Assembly: GCF_014805625.2 (NCBI RefSeq)
Contig: NW_023998423.1
Coordinates: 15,212,737 to 15,276,736 of the forward strand
Direction of reading: 5' to 3'
Origin: Glossina fuscipes
Lineage: Eukaryota; Arthropoda; Insecta; Diptera; Glossinidae
DNA: 64,000 bases
The first letter of the stretch is position 1. Every line of letters starts with the position of its first letter. A model generated the notes under the pieces. It had not been told where the DNA came from and made no database searches. It was given only the letters and a program-made list of their open reading frames with translations. Shown here one piece after another: positions 36,013 through 47,658 of the stretch. The translations under genes were made by a program, and so were the position numbers.

Positions 36013-36529
36013 GCTCAATACAAATTTAACATTTTTTTTTTAATGCATTTTTTTCCTCACTATGCCACCGAATGTGTATGAATTTTTCTATGTTCATTTT
36101 TATCTTAAAACAATAAAATAGTTAAGCTTACATGTACATATGTATACATACATGTCTATATTCATATATATCAACAATTTTTGTACTCATATCGACAGAT
36201 TTGTTGTGATCGATGTTTTTTTAATGGTCTTTTACTGCAACGTATTCTGTATGCTAACGTGTTGTGCATGATTGTAGGAGTAATTTAACAAATACATGCT
36301 CAAATATGCAGTGTACGGGTGGGTATACAGTTAAATCGTATAACGTTAGTATTTATGTCAATTTTATTTATGTTCATTAGCTGAACACACAATACACGTA
36401 ACACAAACGAGTGCATATGCTTTCGATGTGTTACTATTCACTTGAAAGTTTCGTTGAGTAAAACGGATGTATTTTTAGATGGTTTTCTATTAAAATTTTC
36501 TGTTGTTTTACAAAATTTTTTTTCTGTTA

Positions 36530-36562
<33 letters not shown>

Positions 36563-37325
36563 CAAAATGTAATTGATGTTGGTGGCATCCGCTTAATAAA
36601 GCTGGCAATTTGGAACATCCATTACAGCTAATTGTAAAGACAAATGCAAAAATGTGCTTTTAGGAGTTGCATACAACGCTTGAATAAACTTTATCAATTT
36701 ATTTTAAAATTACAACACACGTGAACATATATATATATATACTTACGTTTAAATATGATAAAATTTTGACTTTACAGATGATGTGTCAAAACTAATTTAG
36801 CGTTATTTGCAAATGACACAACGCTTGCTTGCAATGTGCTCAACAACACCTGCAGTACAGATTACAATAATTTTATGCGTGTACTTGAGAGCAATGTTTT
36901 GAGTTCTGGAAACATTATCAGCTCACTTAATAGTTAGTAGGCTATATGCCGGTTGGAATACTTCCAAAACTTAAAATATCTTTGTTTACGATTTTCTTGA
37001 AAATCCTTCGTTCATCTGAATTTTATTTATTTATTTTTTTTTTTTCAATTTTTAACCACTTAATCTCTCATTTGAAGGGGATTGGGCAAAGCTTATTCCA
37101 CCGTTCGAAAATAATAACAATCTCATCGAAGACTTTATAACGGTTTTGGAGTACGTTCTATCCCAAAATAAACTGTAGTTATATCGTTGTCAAATATGTG
37201 TATGTGCAATGTAATATTTTGATCAGCAACTTAAGGAACAAATCTTTTTTATACGTTTTTTTTAAATATAAAAATAATGACTTACTTAATATTAATTCCT
37301 TGTCTTAAATCATAGTATTGCATAA
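36013..37325. other. No gene seen
   Basis: AT-rich, with a 27-T run at 36530-36556 and a short (TA)n at 36728-36742. Confidence 0.5.
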
Positions 37326-38628
37326 TTAATGTGACGTCGTCTTGTTCTTATGAATAAGGACGTGTTGTAGCCTGCTTGGCATAGGACCTTTCAAGTTTTT
37401 CAAAGTGGCCACATAAATCTTCGCCTATTCCGATACTATATTAAGTTGCTTAAGCGTAGAATGCTGCTTAGATTTTGAAATAATCTTAGCAGAAAGTATT
37501 CCCCGGAGTTCCTCAATCGGATTGAGGTTCCACTCGTATGTGACCATTCCAGTAACGGTATATTTTGTAATTAAAAAAAGCCTTTTGCATCGATGGGAGC
37601 GTTATCCTTCCGAAAGGTCCAATTATCACCACATAACTCTCCTGTATCATCGATTCCGGCACGGTCAAACTAAGCCGGCTTTAATCTAATGCAATAAAAG
37701 CCAAATTTTAGCAGAGTACTTCCTTGTACTAATAACTATATTAATGCATTTAATGATCGAGAGAACGCTTCAGAAAGTATTTTCTCACTGACTGCCTATG
37801 ATCGAATCATTCGATTATTTTCTGGTAACTTGCCCTGCCTGGGTGTCATATAACAGCTGACTTTTAGTTTGCAAAACGCAAAGGAATGCACATAAATGTG
37901 TACATATATGTAAAAGAAAACAATTACGATTTTAAGTATGTATGCAAATGCAAGTAATTAGGAATTTGCGAATTTTATGGGAAGTTTCCCAATCCATATT
38001 ACTAAAACAAGGCAAGAAAATATGTATAAATGAATAAATGTCTAACTGGTATCGGTGGCAAGATGGTCTGTTAAATTTTTCTCTAATAAGTCAACATATG
38101 CCGCCTCAGTCACTTGGCTGAACGCAAAACATATCCTTGTGCTCCAAATGCAGTCCCCATACCATAAGAGATCCACCACGAGGGTTGCGCCGACAGCAAG
38201 TTACTCAAGGATGTAGTATATTTATGTTGACCACCGGACCCGTTCAAATTAAACTTTCTCTCCTCACTAAATATAACGTTTTCGAACTCTTCTTCTCAAA
38301 ATTTATATTTTCCGGAAACTGGAATAACCGCATTTTTATGACCCTAGGGTAAGGGTGTTTTGGCACGGCTTTTGTGTTTAAATCTATTACCTACATCATC
38401 TTTGGAAGTTACTTCATGCACTGCTTCATTTCATTTAGGCCTACGTCGAGCTTTATTTACCTACAACTTAGAGTTTCATTAATTTTCGGACTTGCCGCCT
38501 AGTCCTCTGATCTACGGTGGATCTTAATGGACCATAGTTTTCAGGGTTTTTTAAAAAATTTTCGGAACGTTTACGTTGGCGAATTATCGTAACTGCTAGC
38601 GAGCCAATTTTCTTACCAACAAGTCTCA
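37326..38628 (-). pseudogene. Tc1-like transposase relic with internal insertion
   Basis: Read on the minus strand, pieces of a Tc1-family DDE transposase appear in correct order across several frames. They are NFLKNPENYGPLRST (38516-38560; end of the N-terminal helix-turn-helix region), KAVPKHPYPRVIKMRLFQF (38310-38374), NVIFSEERKFNLNGSGG (38230-38283), RNPRGGSLMVWG (38155-38190), YVDLLEKNLT (about 38067-38097), WTFRKDNAPIDAKGFF (37575-37622), NLNPIEELRGIL (37497-37532), ATLKNLKGPMPSRLQHV, and a final TAA at 37326. The known family motifs are FSDESKF, GGGSvMVWG, FQqDNaP and SPDLNPIE. The first catalytic Asp is Glu (SEE, 38263-38265), the second is kept (KDNAP), and the third appears to be Asn (WNLNP). 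Several stops and frame changes are present. About 380 bases of unrelated sequence sit where family members have 20 or so residues. It is clearly dead. I could not identify terminal inverted repeats. Confidence 0.85.
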
Positions 38629-38719
38629 TTCCCTACCCCAACATTACCATAGATTATTACTATATATATCACTATTCTTAATTCGTATGGTATTGTACAA
38701 TATTTATAGCTATAATAGC

Positions 38720-38880
38720 TCCTTTTTATACCCTACGCTTCATGTGAGACAGAATGTGCTAAAGTTGCCTAGATTTGTGTGGCTAAAATAAGCACCTAAA
38801 GTAAATGTAGCTTTCCAAAAACATTTTATTATGCTTATCTGTCCGTCCGTCAGCCTTTTTAACGTATGTTCGTATAGGTT
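38720..38880 (-). repeat. Dispersed repeat, diverged copy
   Basis: In plus orientation it begins CTTTTTATACCCTACGCTTC and holds TTATCTGTCCGTCCGTCAGC, the reversed order seen in other minus-strand copies of the family. Confidence 0.5.
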
Positions 38881-39319
38881 TGCTTTGCATCTGCAAGCCA
38901 AAATTTTCGTTATATTATTTTTAATGAAATGCACTACATTAACGCGGCGTAGTCGAACTACTACTGCGATCACTTTTCATACAACGTTTAACTTTCAAAA
39001 AATTGTTATATAGAAAAAAATGCAATTTCCAAAATATCTTGAAAAAAACCATTGAGTAACAATATTCCCGCTAAGTAACAAATCTATATTAAGTATGGGT
39101 GAAGCAATATTTTGAAGCCGAAATAGGTGAAGAATAATTGAACCTCTTCTCATGTAAGTGTTCCCATGAAAAGCAGGGCGGGACTCCTTTACGTGAAAAC
39201 AAAGTACAATTTTTCGCATTTTATTATGAGAATAAATACAGAATTGTATTAGACAAAATGGTATAAATTATTCAAAGATGAATATCAATGAATAATAAGT
39301 AAATAACTTCGGTAAATTG
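38881..39319. other. No gene seen
   Basis: AT-rich; open frames of 60 to 77 codons on both strands have no motif. Confidence 0.5.
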
Positions 39320-39476
39320 TCCGCCTATAATTTAAGACGCTACCCGTTTGAGTCGTAAACCTTAAACATAGATTCCAATTTTTGTAATCCAAATTTGTGT
39401 TTAAAACGTTCGGCCATGATTCTCTTCGACTGATATTCTCGTAGACAAAACACTTTTCATCGTCGGGTTTGTTCAT
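39320..39476 (-). pseudogene. Possible transposase N-terminal HTH relic
   Basis: Two minus-strand frames together resemble the N-terminal helix-turn-helix of mariner-superfamily transposases. One frame gives VFCLREYQSKRIMAERFKHK then FGL; the other gives NLCLRFTTQTGSVLNYRRT. Known members of the group with WFQQDG catalytic motifs often read vf-v--Y--s-s---vqr-Fr-kFg and then F-eTGSv. A frame change between the pieces and the short length make this tentative. Nothing recognisable follows downstream on the minus strand. Confidence 0.35.
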
Positions 39477-40813
39477 AGCAACGAATTAAATGCTTGGAGG
39501 TAATTGTTTGATGATTTGAGAGATCTTTGTAGCCATCAAATGCTTACCTAAATCATTAAAGCCTAGATTTGATCGACATCCATTGAACACAATATTTTTA
39601 TTTAGGGCATTCCATCGGGCAAAGTTTTTCTTGACTCCTCGGAAATAGAAAAACGATATGCATGAAAAACTTCGGTTTTAGCTCAATATTTAAAATTTTC
39701 ATCAAACTCGTGTATATCAATGATTTTAATGAATACTTTTTTATACAATATTATCACGAATTTAAGGGTTCGCTTTACCATACGCCACAGTGTATATGTT
39801 TGACATAATAAGCAGAAAACCATATAAGGATGGCATCCATTGAAATTCGCTATGCAAGGAAACATATTAATAACACATACAACTGTTAATTGTCTTTAAT
39901 AATGGGAGATCAAATTACTTTTGTGTATTTTTCAAACTGTCATACTGTCCGTTTATTTTCGATTCCCACGAAAATCGATATTTATATTCAGTTTAGAAAT
40001 GATGCACAAGTGTAAAGTGTACAGAATTTTCTGAAAGTTACAAAAATAATAAATCTATTTGTAGCTATTTGTAGCTTTTGAGCATTTTTATTTTTTGCTT
40101 ATATCTGGTTAAACAGCTTTCACAGATAAGCAAAATTGTCGCTTGTGAGGAAAACCCTCATATTGTTCATGGAACGCGTTACATCCCCAAAAATTTATAG
40201 CTCAAGTAAATAGGAGTAAGTAAGAGTAAGTTTATGCAAAGGCGATATATAGTTGAAGCGTATTCTACTACAAATTGAAATTGCGTTGCAATTACAGTCA
40301 GTAGAAGCCACTAGAGAAACATGACCACTGATTTTCTGAGAAATAAATTAAATGATTGCACTGTGGACAAGTGATTTCAACAAGATAGCGCAATATCATG
40401 CCATGCATCTCGTGATGCAATCAATTCACTGAGACATAATTTTCCCGGAAATGACTATTCGGCTACTAACACACTGCGGGGTATAGCTCTTTTTCTGAAC
40501 ACCCTGTGTAAACTATTGAAGGACGTGAAGCAATGCAGTTGAAGAGTGAAGATAACATTTTGCTTATGTTATGAGATTTCTCATGAATTTTCTTCTACTG
40601 CTTAAGATAAATATCTTCTTAATCTATGCAATTAGAAGAAAACTACTCGTCCCCCGTTTAAAATTTTGTTTCAGTCCTTTTAGCCATAGCCACATTCGGT
40701 TGGAAAATTTTTTGCTAATCAATAACGAACGTTATAGGGCCTCCGTTTTACATATATTTCGTTCTTAATTTTTTTTTAAATTAACTTTCAGGCATTCCGA
40801 ATATACTTAAATT
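39477..40813. other. No gene seen
   Basis: AT-rich. A 10-base direct repeat CTATTTGTAG occurs twice in tandem at 40055-40074. Confidence 0.5.
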
Positions 40814-40904
40814 AAAAAAAAAAAAAAAAAAAAAAAGAGTAGAATGGTATTCACTAAAATATATATGTATATATATATAGAGAGAGATTTTTTTTTTTTT
40901 TTTT
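40814..40904. repeat. Poly(A), TA, GA and poly(T) compound tract
   Basis: A run of 23 A (40814-40836), a short (TA)n and (GA)n, and a run of 17 T (40888-40904); the A and T runs could pair. Confidence 0.9.
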
Positions 40905-41049
40905 GACAACTTTGGATATCGTAAAATTGAATTGGCATCAATTTATTTCTTCAGACTATTCGCTAACGGGCTGCTATGCTTGTGTCGAAGTTGTGTGGTT
41001 GTAAAAACAAGAGTTATATATTCTCTTCAGAAGAAGCAACGGAAAATGT

Positions 41050-41103
41050 AATGAAAAAAAAAAAGAGAAAAAGAAAACAAAAAAAAAAGGAAAAAAAAAA
41101 AAC
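41050..41103. repeat. A-rich tract
   Basis: A runs broken by single G or C. Confidence 0.9.
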
Positions 41104-42084
41104 TGTCGATATAAAAACAATTTGATAGCGAATTCGACTTAATTGAAAATCATTTTGGCGAAACGGAAATCAATGATTGTAAAATTCGAAATTAAATAAC
41201 TCAAATAACTTTAAATGCGTTTAATGTTATTCTCCCTCTTTTGCTTTACTTCGTTCTTTCTTACCTTATTTTTTTTTTTATTTTTTTTTTTTTTGTTCTC
41301 TTTATTTTATCTGTGATATCATTTCAGTTTTTACCTCAATTTATTTCACGTAGTTATAAGTACAAAATGACAAACGATTTGGTGGCCAACAAGAAGAAGA
41401 TGTAACAGACAGGGCCGAGGTTCTCTTCATTTTATAACAACAGGTGAAGCATTGAAGTGGAAAATGTGATTTTGTCTCTGACTGGCTAACTAACTAACGG
41501 TCACTGATAAGTTGTTGATGTACATAAAAAGTATTTACAGCAAATATTTGTAAACCTTTTAGTTATCCGGTAATCAAAGATAGTTCCATAAACAAAGAGA
41601 AATTATTTTTTTATTTATTTTTTTTTCTTTTATATAGAAATTTATTAATTGCCAATTAGTTGTATGTAGACAAACACGCGTACTCTAGTGTTAATGACGA
41701 TTTATTTAGTAACATTATATATTTATTTATTTATGTATGATAACATGTCACACCTTTTGTGATCACGTCCAAGACTCCCTTCGTGAAACAATACAATACA
41801 ATACTGTTACTGCAATTATCTTTTACAGTTTTGCTATTGTTTGTCGAACACCTACATACTGTAGGACTATGCGCTATATACGCTTCGCTAATTCAGTCAT
41901 GCTGCCATGTCATTATAGTTAATTTTAATGGTGTTGTTTTTACGTCTTTTTTTCACTTTTTTTTCATTGTCTGCCACTTGTCTTTGTCTGGGCATTGATT
42001 ATTATGGTTGTTTTAACAAGAAACCCATAAGTCACGCGGCGCTAACTCTCGACCAACTGCACCTTCGGCACGAGACGGAATATG

Positions 42085-42088
<4 letters not shown>
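41104..42088. other. No gene seen
   Basis: Contains a T-rich tract at 41270-41295 and a T-rich acceptor-like site ATATCATTTCAG at 41316-41327 with no open exon after it. Confidence 0.5.

Positions 42089-42122
<34 letters not shown>
42089..42122. repeat. (TG)n(TA)n microsatellite
   Basis: About 13 TG units followed by four TA units. Confidence 0.95.
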
Positions 42123-42124
<2 letters not shown>

Positions 42125-42511
42125 ATGGCAAACACTTTTTAACACAATTCATAAGAACTCGCCGTTTACATCGTTTGTTGCCTGTTAGTGCGTTACTGGC
42201 ACGCTAACGCAAATGATGGGCGTTCATGGATGCGTGTACATGTTCGCGCGCGTGTGAGGAGTGGGAATATGATGATGATTTGTTTTATCGATATTAGTTG
42301 CAAAATGCGATGCACACATGTGTGTAAAGCCTCTCATTATCTTATTTGTTTGCAATTTAATTAACAGGCTTAAAATACACATTCGGAAAATCATGAAGCA
42401 ATCATCAGAGATTAACAACTACATATATACGTATCATTCGTAGAGTTAATGCAATCAACTCGAAAAGGTAATTATTTTCGCATTTACTAAAGGTGAATAA
42501 AAGGGAGGGAA

Positions 42512-42531
42512 TTTTTTTTTTTTTTTTTTTT
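42512..42531. repeat. Poly(T), 20 bases
   Basis: Uninterrupted T run. Confidence 0.95.
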
Positions 42532-42729
42532 AATTATGAACGAGAGAAGAGCTATTAAGCTTGCTCAACTAATGTTAAATTTCGCTTAACTCATTTAGTT
42601 AAGCACCGTTAGTTGATAACACAGTTACTGTGAGCTGAGTTTTCACTTGAGAAGACCTCTTTGTGCTTATTTGCTTTTCCCTGTTTTTTCGATCAATTGC
42701 GAACAATTTTGGTAGCATTGTTTATTTCA

Positions 42730-42930
42730 TAGCTAAGCGGTTAAGTAGCTTAACTATCGAGTCGGCGTAGCCGGGCTCAATTCACAGGCGTTGGCTACTC
42801 TCTATCTTCCTCTCTACACTTCTTCGTGATGTAATCGCTGTGTTACTCTCTCTGAGTGACGAGCTTCATATCCCGTTGTTCCGGGCTTACGGAAAATTAT
42901 AAGTTACTCTCTAGTGGAAAAGGCTGAAAC
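42730..42930 (+). mobile_element. tRNA-like promoter head, possible SINE relative
   Basis: TAGCTAAGCGG (42730-42740) fits the pol III A box, and GGGCTCAATTCAC (42773-42785) fits a B box at tRNA-like spacing. The stretch then becomes pyrimidine-rich (TACTCTCTATCTTCCTCTCT), as in the SINE-like copies, followed by CACTTCTTCGTGATG. A cloverleaf does not fold and there is no tRNA 3' end, so it is not a functional tRNA. Membership in the SINE family is uncertain. Confidence 0.4.
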
Positions 42931-45038
42931 AATACTTTCCTTAATCTTCGTCAAGCTCAGCGAAACCAAACCCCATCCGCAACATATCATAAACCTTACT
43001 CTTGAATTCAGAAAGAGATTACATGTTATCGTTTACCTAGAAGAAAAGGGACACAGAGAAAGAGAGCGAGGGTAGGAGGGGCAAGGCGGACTGTATTTGC
43101 ATAATATAATTTTTTAAACCAACGTGTAGAGAGCGAATCGTCTAGAACTTTCGTGACGAAGCTTAAGGAAGAGTATTAGTATTCTTTCGTGACTACTTTT
43201 AGATCGGAGTCTCTATCGTTTACCGCTTGAGTACCAGGTAGCAGTATCACATGAAGGTTTGGCTATGGTTCAAATCTTGACCTCTGGCCAAAGCGTGGTC
43301 TTGCAATCGCACTTGTAATTATCTAATGTCCTCGCATTTGGGAATAATTATAGCCTCCATGAGTACTCCCCGAAGCGTGACACCCAAGCGGTCAGGCCTC
43401 ACTCATCGGTTTAACCGAACCGTCCGAATGTCCGAAGGTTTATACCCAAGTGATTATATACATTCCGTTTCCGCTGAAGTATATTACAAGAGTTGTCCAT
43501 CATCACTTCTACTATTTAATCATATTCATGCTTAGCACATCTATGCCACCAGCTATCACTACGAAATATTAATAAACATTATGCTGCATATATATGTTCA
43601 TAGAGACCCGTTCACAGTAAAGGGTCACAGCGATATCAGCGAGCGTACATTCCTAGCAAGCACATGTCTCTTCCATTCATGTTTAACCAATATATACCCA
43701 TTCCTACCCGCATGCACATGTACTTGCGACGCTGACTGAGCATGAAACCTGACCACCGCGTAACGGCGTTATTCTTCTTAAATTCTTGCTTTGGGCACCT
43801 ACTCACACTACGATCTTCTCTGATCCTCAGTAACTTGCACATCACAGACTTATGTTGCTACATCTTGGGATTCCATTGTAGCTGAATTCTTAGAATAAAT
43901 GCCTGCAAGCTGTGATAGCTCTTCTAGTATGGATGGGATGCTTTCATATCAGTGAGAAAAAAAAAGTAAGATGTGAAAGATGTTTGGCTCCCATGACCAA
44001 TTAAGACTTTACTACGCGAAGGGCGACTTAGCAGGCGCTACTCTTATCTACACGGCATTTCAATTTTTAAATTCAGGAAATGCAGATAGTGTTGCGGGAA
44101 CCCACTATCGTATCCAACTTCCGCCCAGTCGAAATCCAGAATTAAATATTAACACGAATTTCCTCAAAAAAGCCCTTTTTTAAAGAAAACTTTTCGAAAT
44201 GTTACGAGCGTTTATTTCGGAACTCTTCTCCAAAATACAGCTATTCGACAAAATGGTTGTCTAGTTAAAGTTTTTCCTGTTGCCGGAGCGCAGCACAACC
44301 ATTAATAATTCGCGCTAATTCATGCTATATATACCTCGCTTGCCTTTTGTACCTATATCTATAAATTTGATTGCCAAATTTGTCAGGGGAGCGGAAACAT
44401 TGCATCCGTGGTACCCTCTATACACTTTAACTGTTGCTTTCATAGCTCTCACTTTTCAGAGTTGCGTAGTCAACAGGAAACAAGGGCTAAAAGCATGCTA
44501 TCTATAATCTGGCGACGCGTTGTTCTCTTTGAAGCCGAAGAGGTGAATCGGAAGAGGGCTCTCTTCTCTAAAGAAAAGAGAGCATTTTTCTTCTACCTTT
44601 GGTTCTCTTTTATGCATGTCATCAAACGCATGATGGTCAATATTTAAGAGGGCTGGAGTACGCTGTCTGATGACAACTTTAGCACTATCATTTCCTCGAT
44701 AAAGCACAGTGTTTGGATGGCCTCTGGATGGCATGGTCCAAACGCAAGAGCGGCTGTGACCGCGTAGACTAAAACATTACCCGGAGCTGTACAGCATAAC
44801 GTAAACTCTGTAATAGAACGATAAGCCATGGAGTTAATGAGTGTCCACGGACAGATAGGATATCTCCTGATACGAAGATGTATTTCGCATCTGACTATCG
44901 GGATGAATGTCTTGCTACCCGACTGGTACAGCTACCGCCCTTGGGGGAGTATCGTAGTGGCTGTGGTTACCTCGAACTTCCTAAGTGATATTTAGATAGG
45001 CCACGACCCATACCAGTAAGCGAGAAAATGGCTCACAC
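42931..45038. other. No recognised gene; slightly GC-richer than its surroundings
   Basis: Several 60- to 80-codon frames on both strands (43326-43535, 43980-44183, 44408-44829). I tried to match pieces such as LRLYYAKGDLAGATLIY and recognised none. Frequent frame changes suggest an old mobile element more than a gene. Confidence 0.35.
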
Positions 45039-45180
45039 GCATTCTCTATAGAAGGGCCCCCTTTAATGGAGATTGCCTTACTCCTTTAGGAACCTCAGCT
45101 ACCACTTATCCGTGTGCCATCGGGAGCCGTGGTGTTAGACTCTGGTTTAGTGGGGTCATATTTCTATCAGCCTGTCATTT
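45039..45180 (+). repeat. Unnamed repeat pair, copy 2
   Basis: CCGTGTGCCATCGGGAGCCG TGGTGTTAGACT at 45109-45140 matches the block at 18731-18762. Confidence 0.5.
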
Positions 45181-46928
45181 GAAAGAGAAAGATGCGCGTT
45201 CTTTAAGCTTATTTTGTAATAGTTAATCCGACTTTTTTTAAGTGTTTTAATTCCTTAAAGTCTTTCGCGTAATAACAAAGCCGAAGTTGCAAATTATGTG
45301 CTCCCACATCCACGAACGAACGGTCGAAAGACTTGCGAAAAAATTCAGCGCAGGCTACAACCAACAAGACTCTGTCGGCAAAAAAGTGTAGGAACGTTAG
45401 TGACGGGAATAAGGTGACTATGGGCAAAAGCGTGATTAACGATCTAGCTCTCCATGAAATTGTTTGTGCGACGAGTCCATTTCACACTTTTATTAGCGAA
45501 TGGCATATGCCTGACGAGACGATTTCAACAAAAAGGGGGCAATATGTTGCACGAAAAGTTATCGAAAACGAAGTACAATGACAGATAGTTGTAACGAAAT
45601 GTTGTTCAAATTACTTACACTTCCAGTTACAAGAAATTCATTCATTCTTCGGTACTGATTTGATTGGTCATAAAAATTTCACGACATTCAAAGTCTTTAA
45701 GCAGCACAAGCTGAAAGTTTGAAATTTTCTTCCAAAACATTCTCATAAATTTACTATATACGAATCATGCCATCTACGGATCAGAAATATGATACGATTA
45801 TCTGTTAGGTATAAAAAAAAAAAAAAAAAAAAACAGATAATGCGATTGATTAGCCCATTAAAACTATTAAGCCTTTTTCATTTATTAAGCTTAAGTGACG
45901 ATTATTCAAGTTTCGTTCAAAAGGCTTTAGCGTTTTTGCCTGAATTTTTATTTTTTTTTTTTAATAAAACTTCAATTTATAAATTATGATGATATGTAAA
46001 TAATGTGAACCATTGGATTGTATTATGGGCAAAGTCTCTTCCTATGACATCACTTTAAATGTATACACAAGTGAATGCTTAAGGTCGTTCATCTTTCATA
46101 TAAATAGATATTAATGTTAATGAATTGTATTAGCAATCAATAATGATTAATGAAATCAAACAAGAGATATACCAGCAAGTTAAGATGAATGTTTTAATTA
46201 ACTTAACAATATTTATCTATGGGGTGACATCTTCAATATAGATACGTAAAGATCTAATAATTTGTCATCTTAAAGCTTTTGTTAATAAAAACAAGTAGAA
46301 ATAATTCCCTTTTCCCTTATTTCTTCAATTTGCAAGCAATTAAAGCTACCAGACAGAACCACTTTGTATAAGCCATCGTCCATATATAATGCCTTTATCT
46401 ACCTGTTTCATATGCAAACCCGTACGTATGTTTGAATTGTGACATAATGCAAAAAAAAAAAATAACAGAAATTGAAATAAAACTTTAAAATATTATTGTG
46501 GTAAACATTGTATATATACATAAACATACATATACGCCCTGAAAACTTGCATATGACTAGCAAATAAGTCTGGTGTACATATATATATATATATATTTAT
46601 TTATTTATTTGTATATGCAGCAAGTATATATAAGTTTTTGTAGTTATAGTCTGGACTTAACAACTCTAGCAAATGCTTGCATATCGTTACATAGGGTTTG
46701 TATGTTTATAAGCATATCTGGAACATGTAGATTCATACCAATATGTTTTAGTTTTTCATTTGCCTAGTTTTACACACTCATACATATGCATGGCATCCAG
46801 GTAGGTACTCAATTTGTATGTATTCATGTTAGTTATTTTCATGTGTACATATTTCAACATACGTTGAAATTTTGAAATATATGCTACTGCACCATCTAAC
46901 AAATATAGCTTAAGTAAATTTGAATGCT

Positions 46929-46931
<3 letters not shown>
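45181..46931. other. No gene seen; A/T tracts
   Basis: An 82-codon plus frame (45333-45581) is unrecognised. A 21-A run at 45813-45833 is flanked by the inverted arms ATTATCTGTT and AACAGATAAT. (AT)n then (TTTA)n lie at 46578-46610. Confidence 0.5.

Positions 46932-46967
<36 letters not shown>
46932..46967. repeat. (GT)n microsatellite
   Basis: About 18 GT units. Confidence 0.95.
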
Positions 46968-46969
<2 letters not shown>

Positions 46970-47252
46970 GTTAGTTAATTTTAGACATCAAACATCCATT
47001 TTTTTTTGTTTTGTTCGCAACAAGCGGATTTTTCTCTCTCTTATTTGTTTACTTATTTCAAAAACTTTAGTAACATTTTTCAATTTCCAAACAATTTTTA
47101 ATTAAATATTTACTCTCACCTCTATGAGTAAACGTGAAGTAAAACTAAGGATTAAAACAACAATTTTTTATCGAAATATGAGTACAGATATGTTTTGATA
47201 AGCTTGAACAAATAGTTCCCCTTCACTGATATAAAACATTTAAATAAAGCGC

Positions 47253-47253
<1 letters not shown>

Positions 47254-47288
<35 letters not shown>
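47254..47288. repeat. Poly(A), 35 bases
   Basis: The longest uninterrupted homopolymer in the window. It may be the tail of an old retroposed copy, but nothing recognisable lies just upstream. Confidence 0.95.
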
Positions 47289-47292
<4 letters not shown>

Positions 47293-47598
47293 TGTTGGTT
47301 TTGTTCACAAACATTTTTTCGGCTACACCATCACTTCAGCTTAGGTATTCCTAATAATATATCAATATATTTGGCCCGCATAAATCCGCCGTGAGCTGGT
47401 GTTTAGTTCATATTGAAATAATCTCATAAAGTTTGTAAATATGAAACCGGAATTCGCCCTTAAATGGTTATACCATGCAGAGGATATACAAGTGTAGAAA
47501 TGTGTTTTTTTTTTTTTGTTTGTTTTCGTAGCCTGAGCATCTATGCAACGTAAAAATACTTCTTCTAGCAACGAAAATATCGATTTTTGTGCCAAATA

Positions 47599-47658
47599 GC
47601 TGACTGTGGTTCTCCTTTTCCGAGCATTGGCTGACAGTGGTTCTCCTTTTCCGAATGA
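47599..47658. repeat. 31-bp tandem duplication
   Basis: GCTGACTGTGGTTCTCCTTT is followed 31 bases later by GCTGACAGTGGTTCTCCTTT, with the next few bases also shared. Confidence 0.9.

Noticed and set aside
35852..36043. Open frame with long Asp runs
   Set aside because: Produced by the GAT array; no exon borders or conserved ends.
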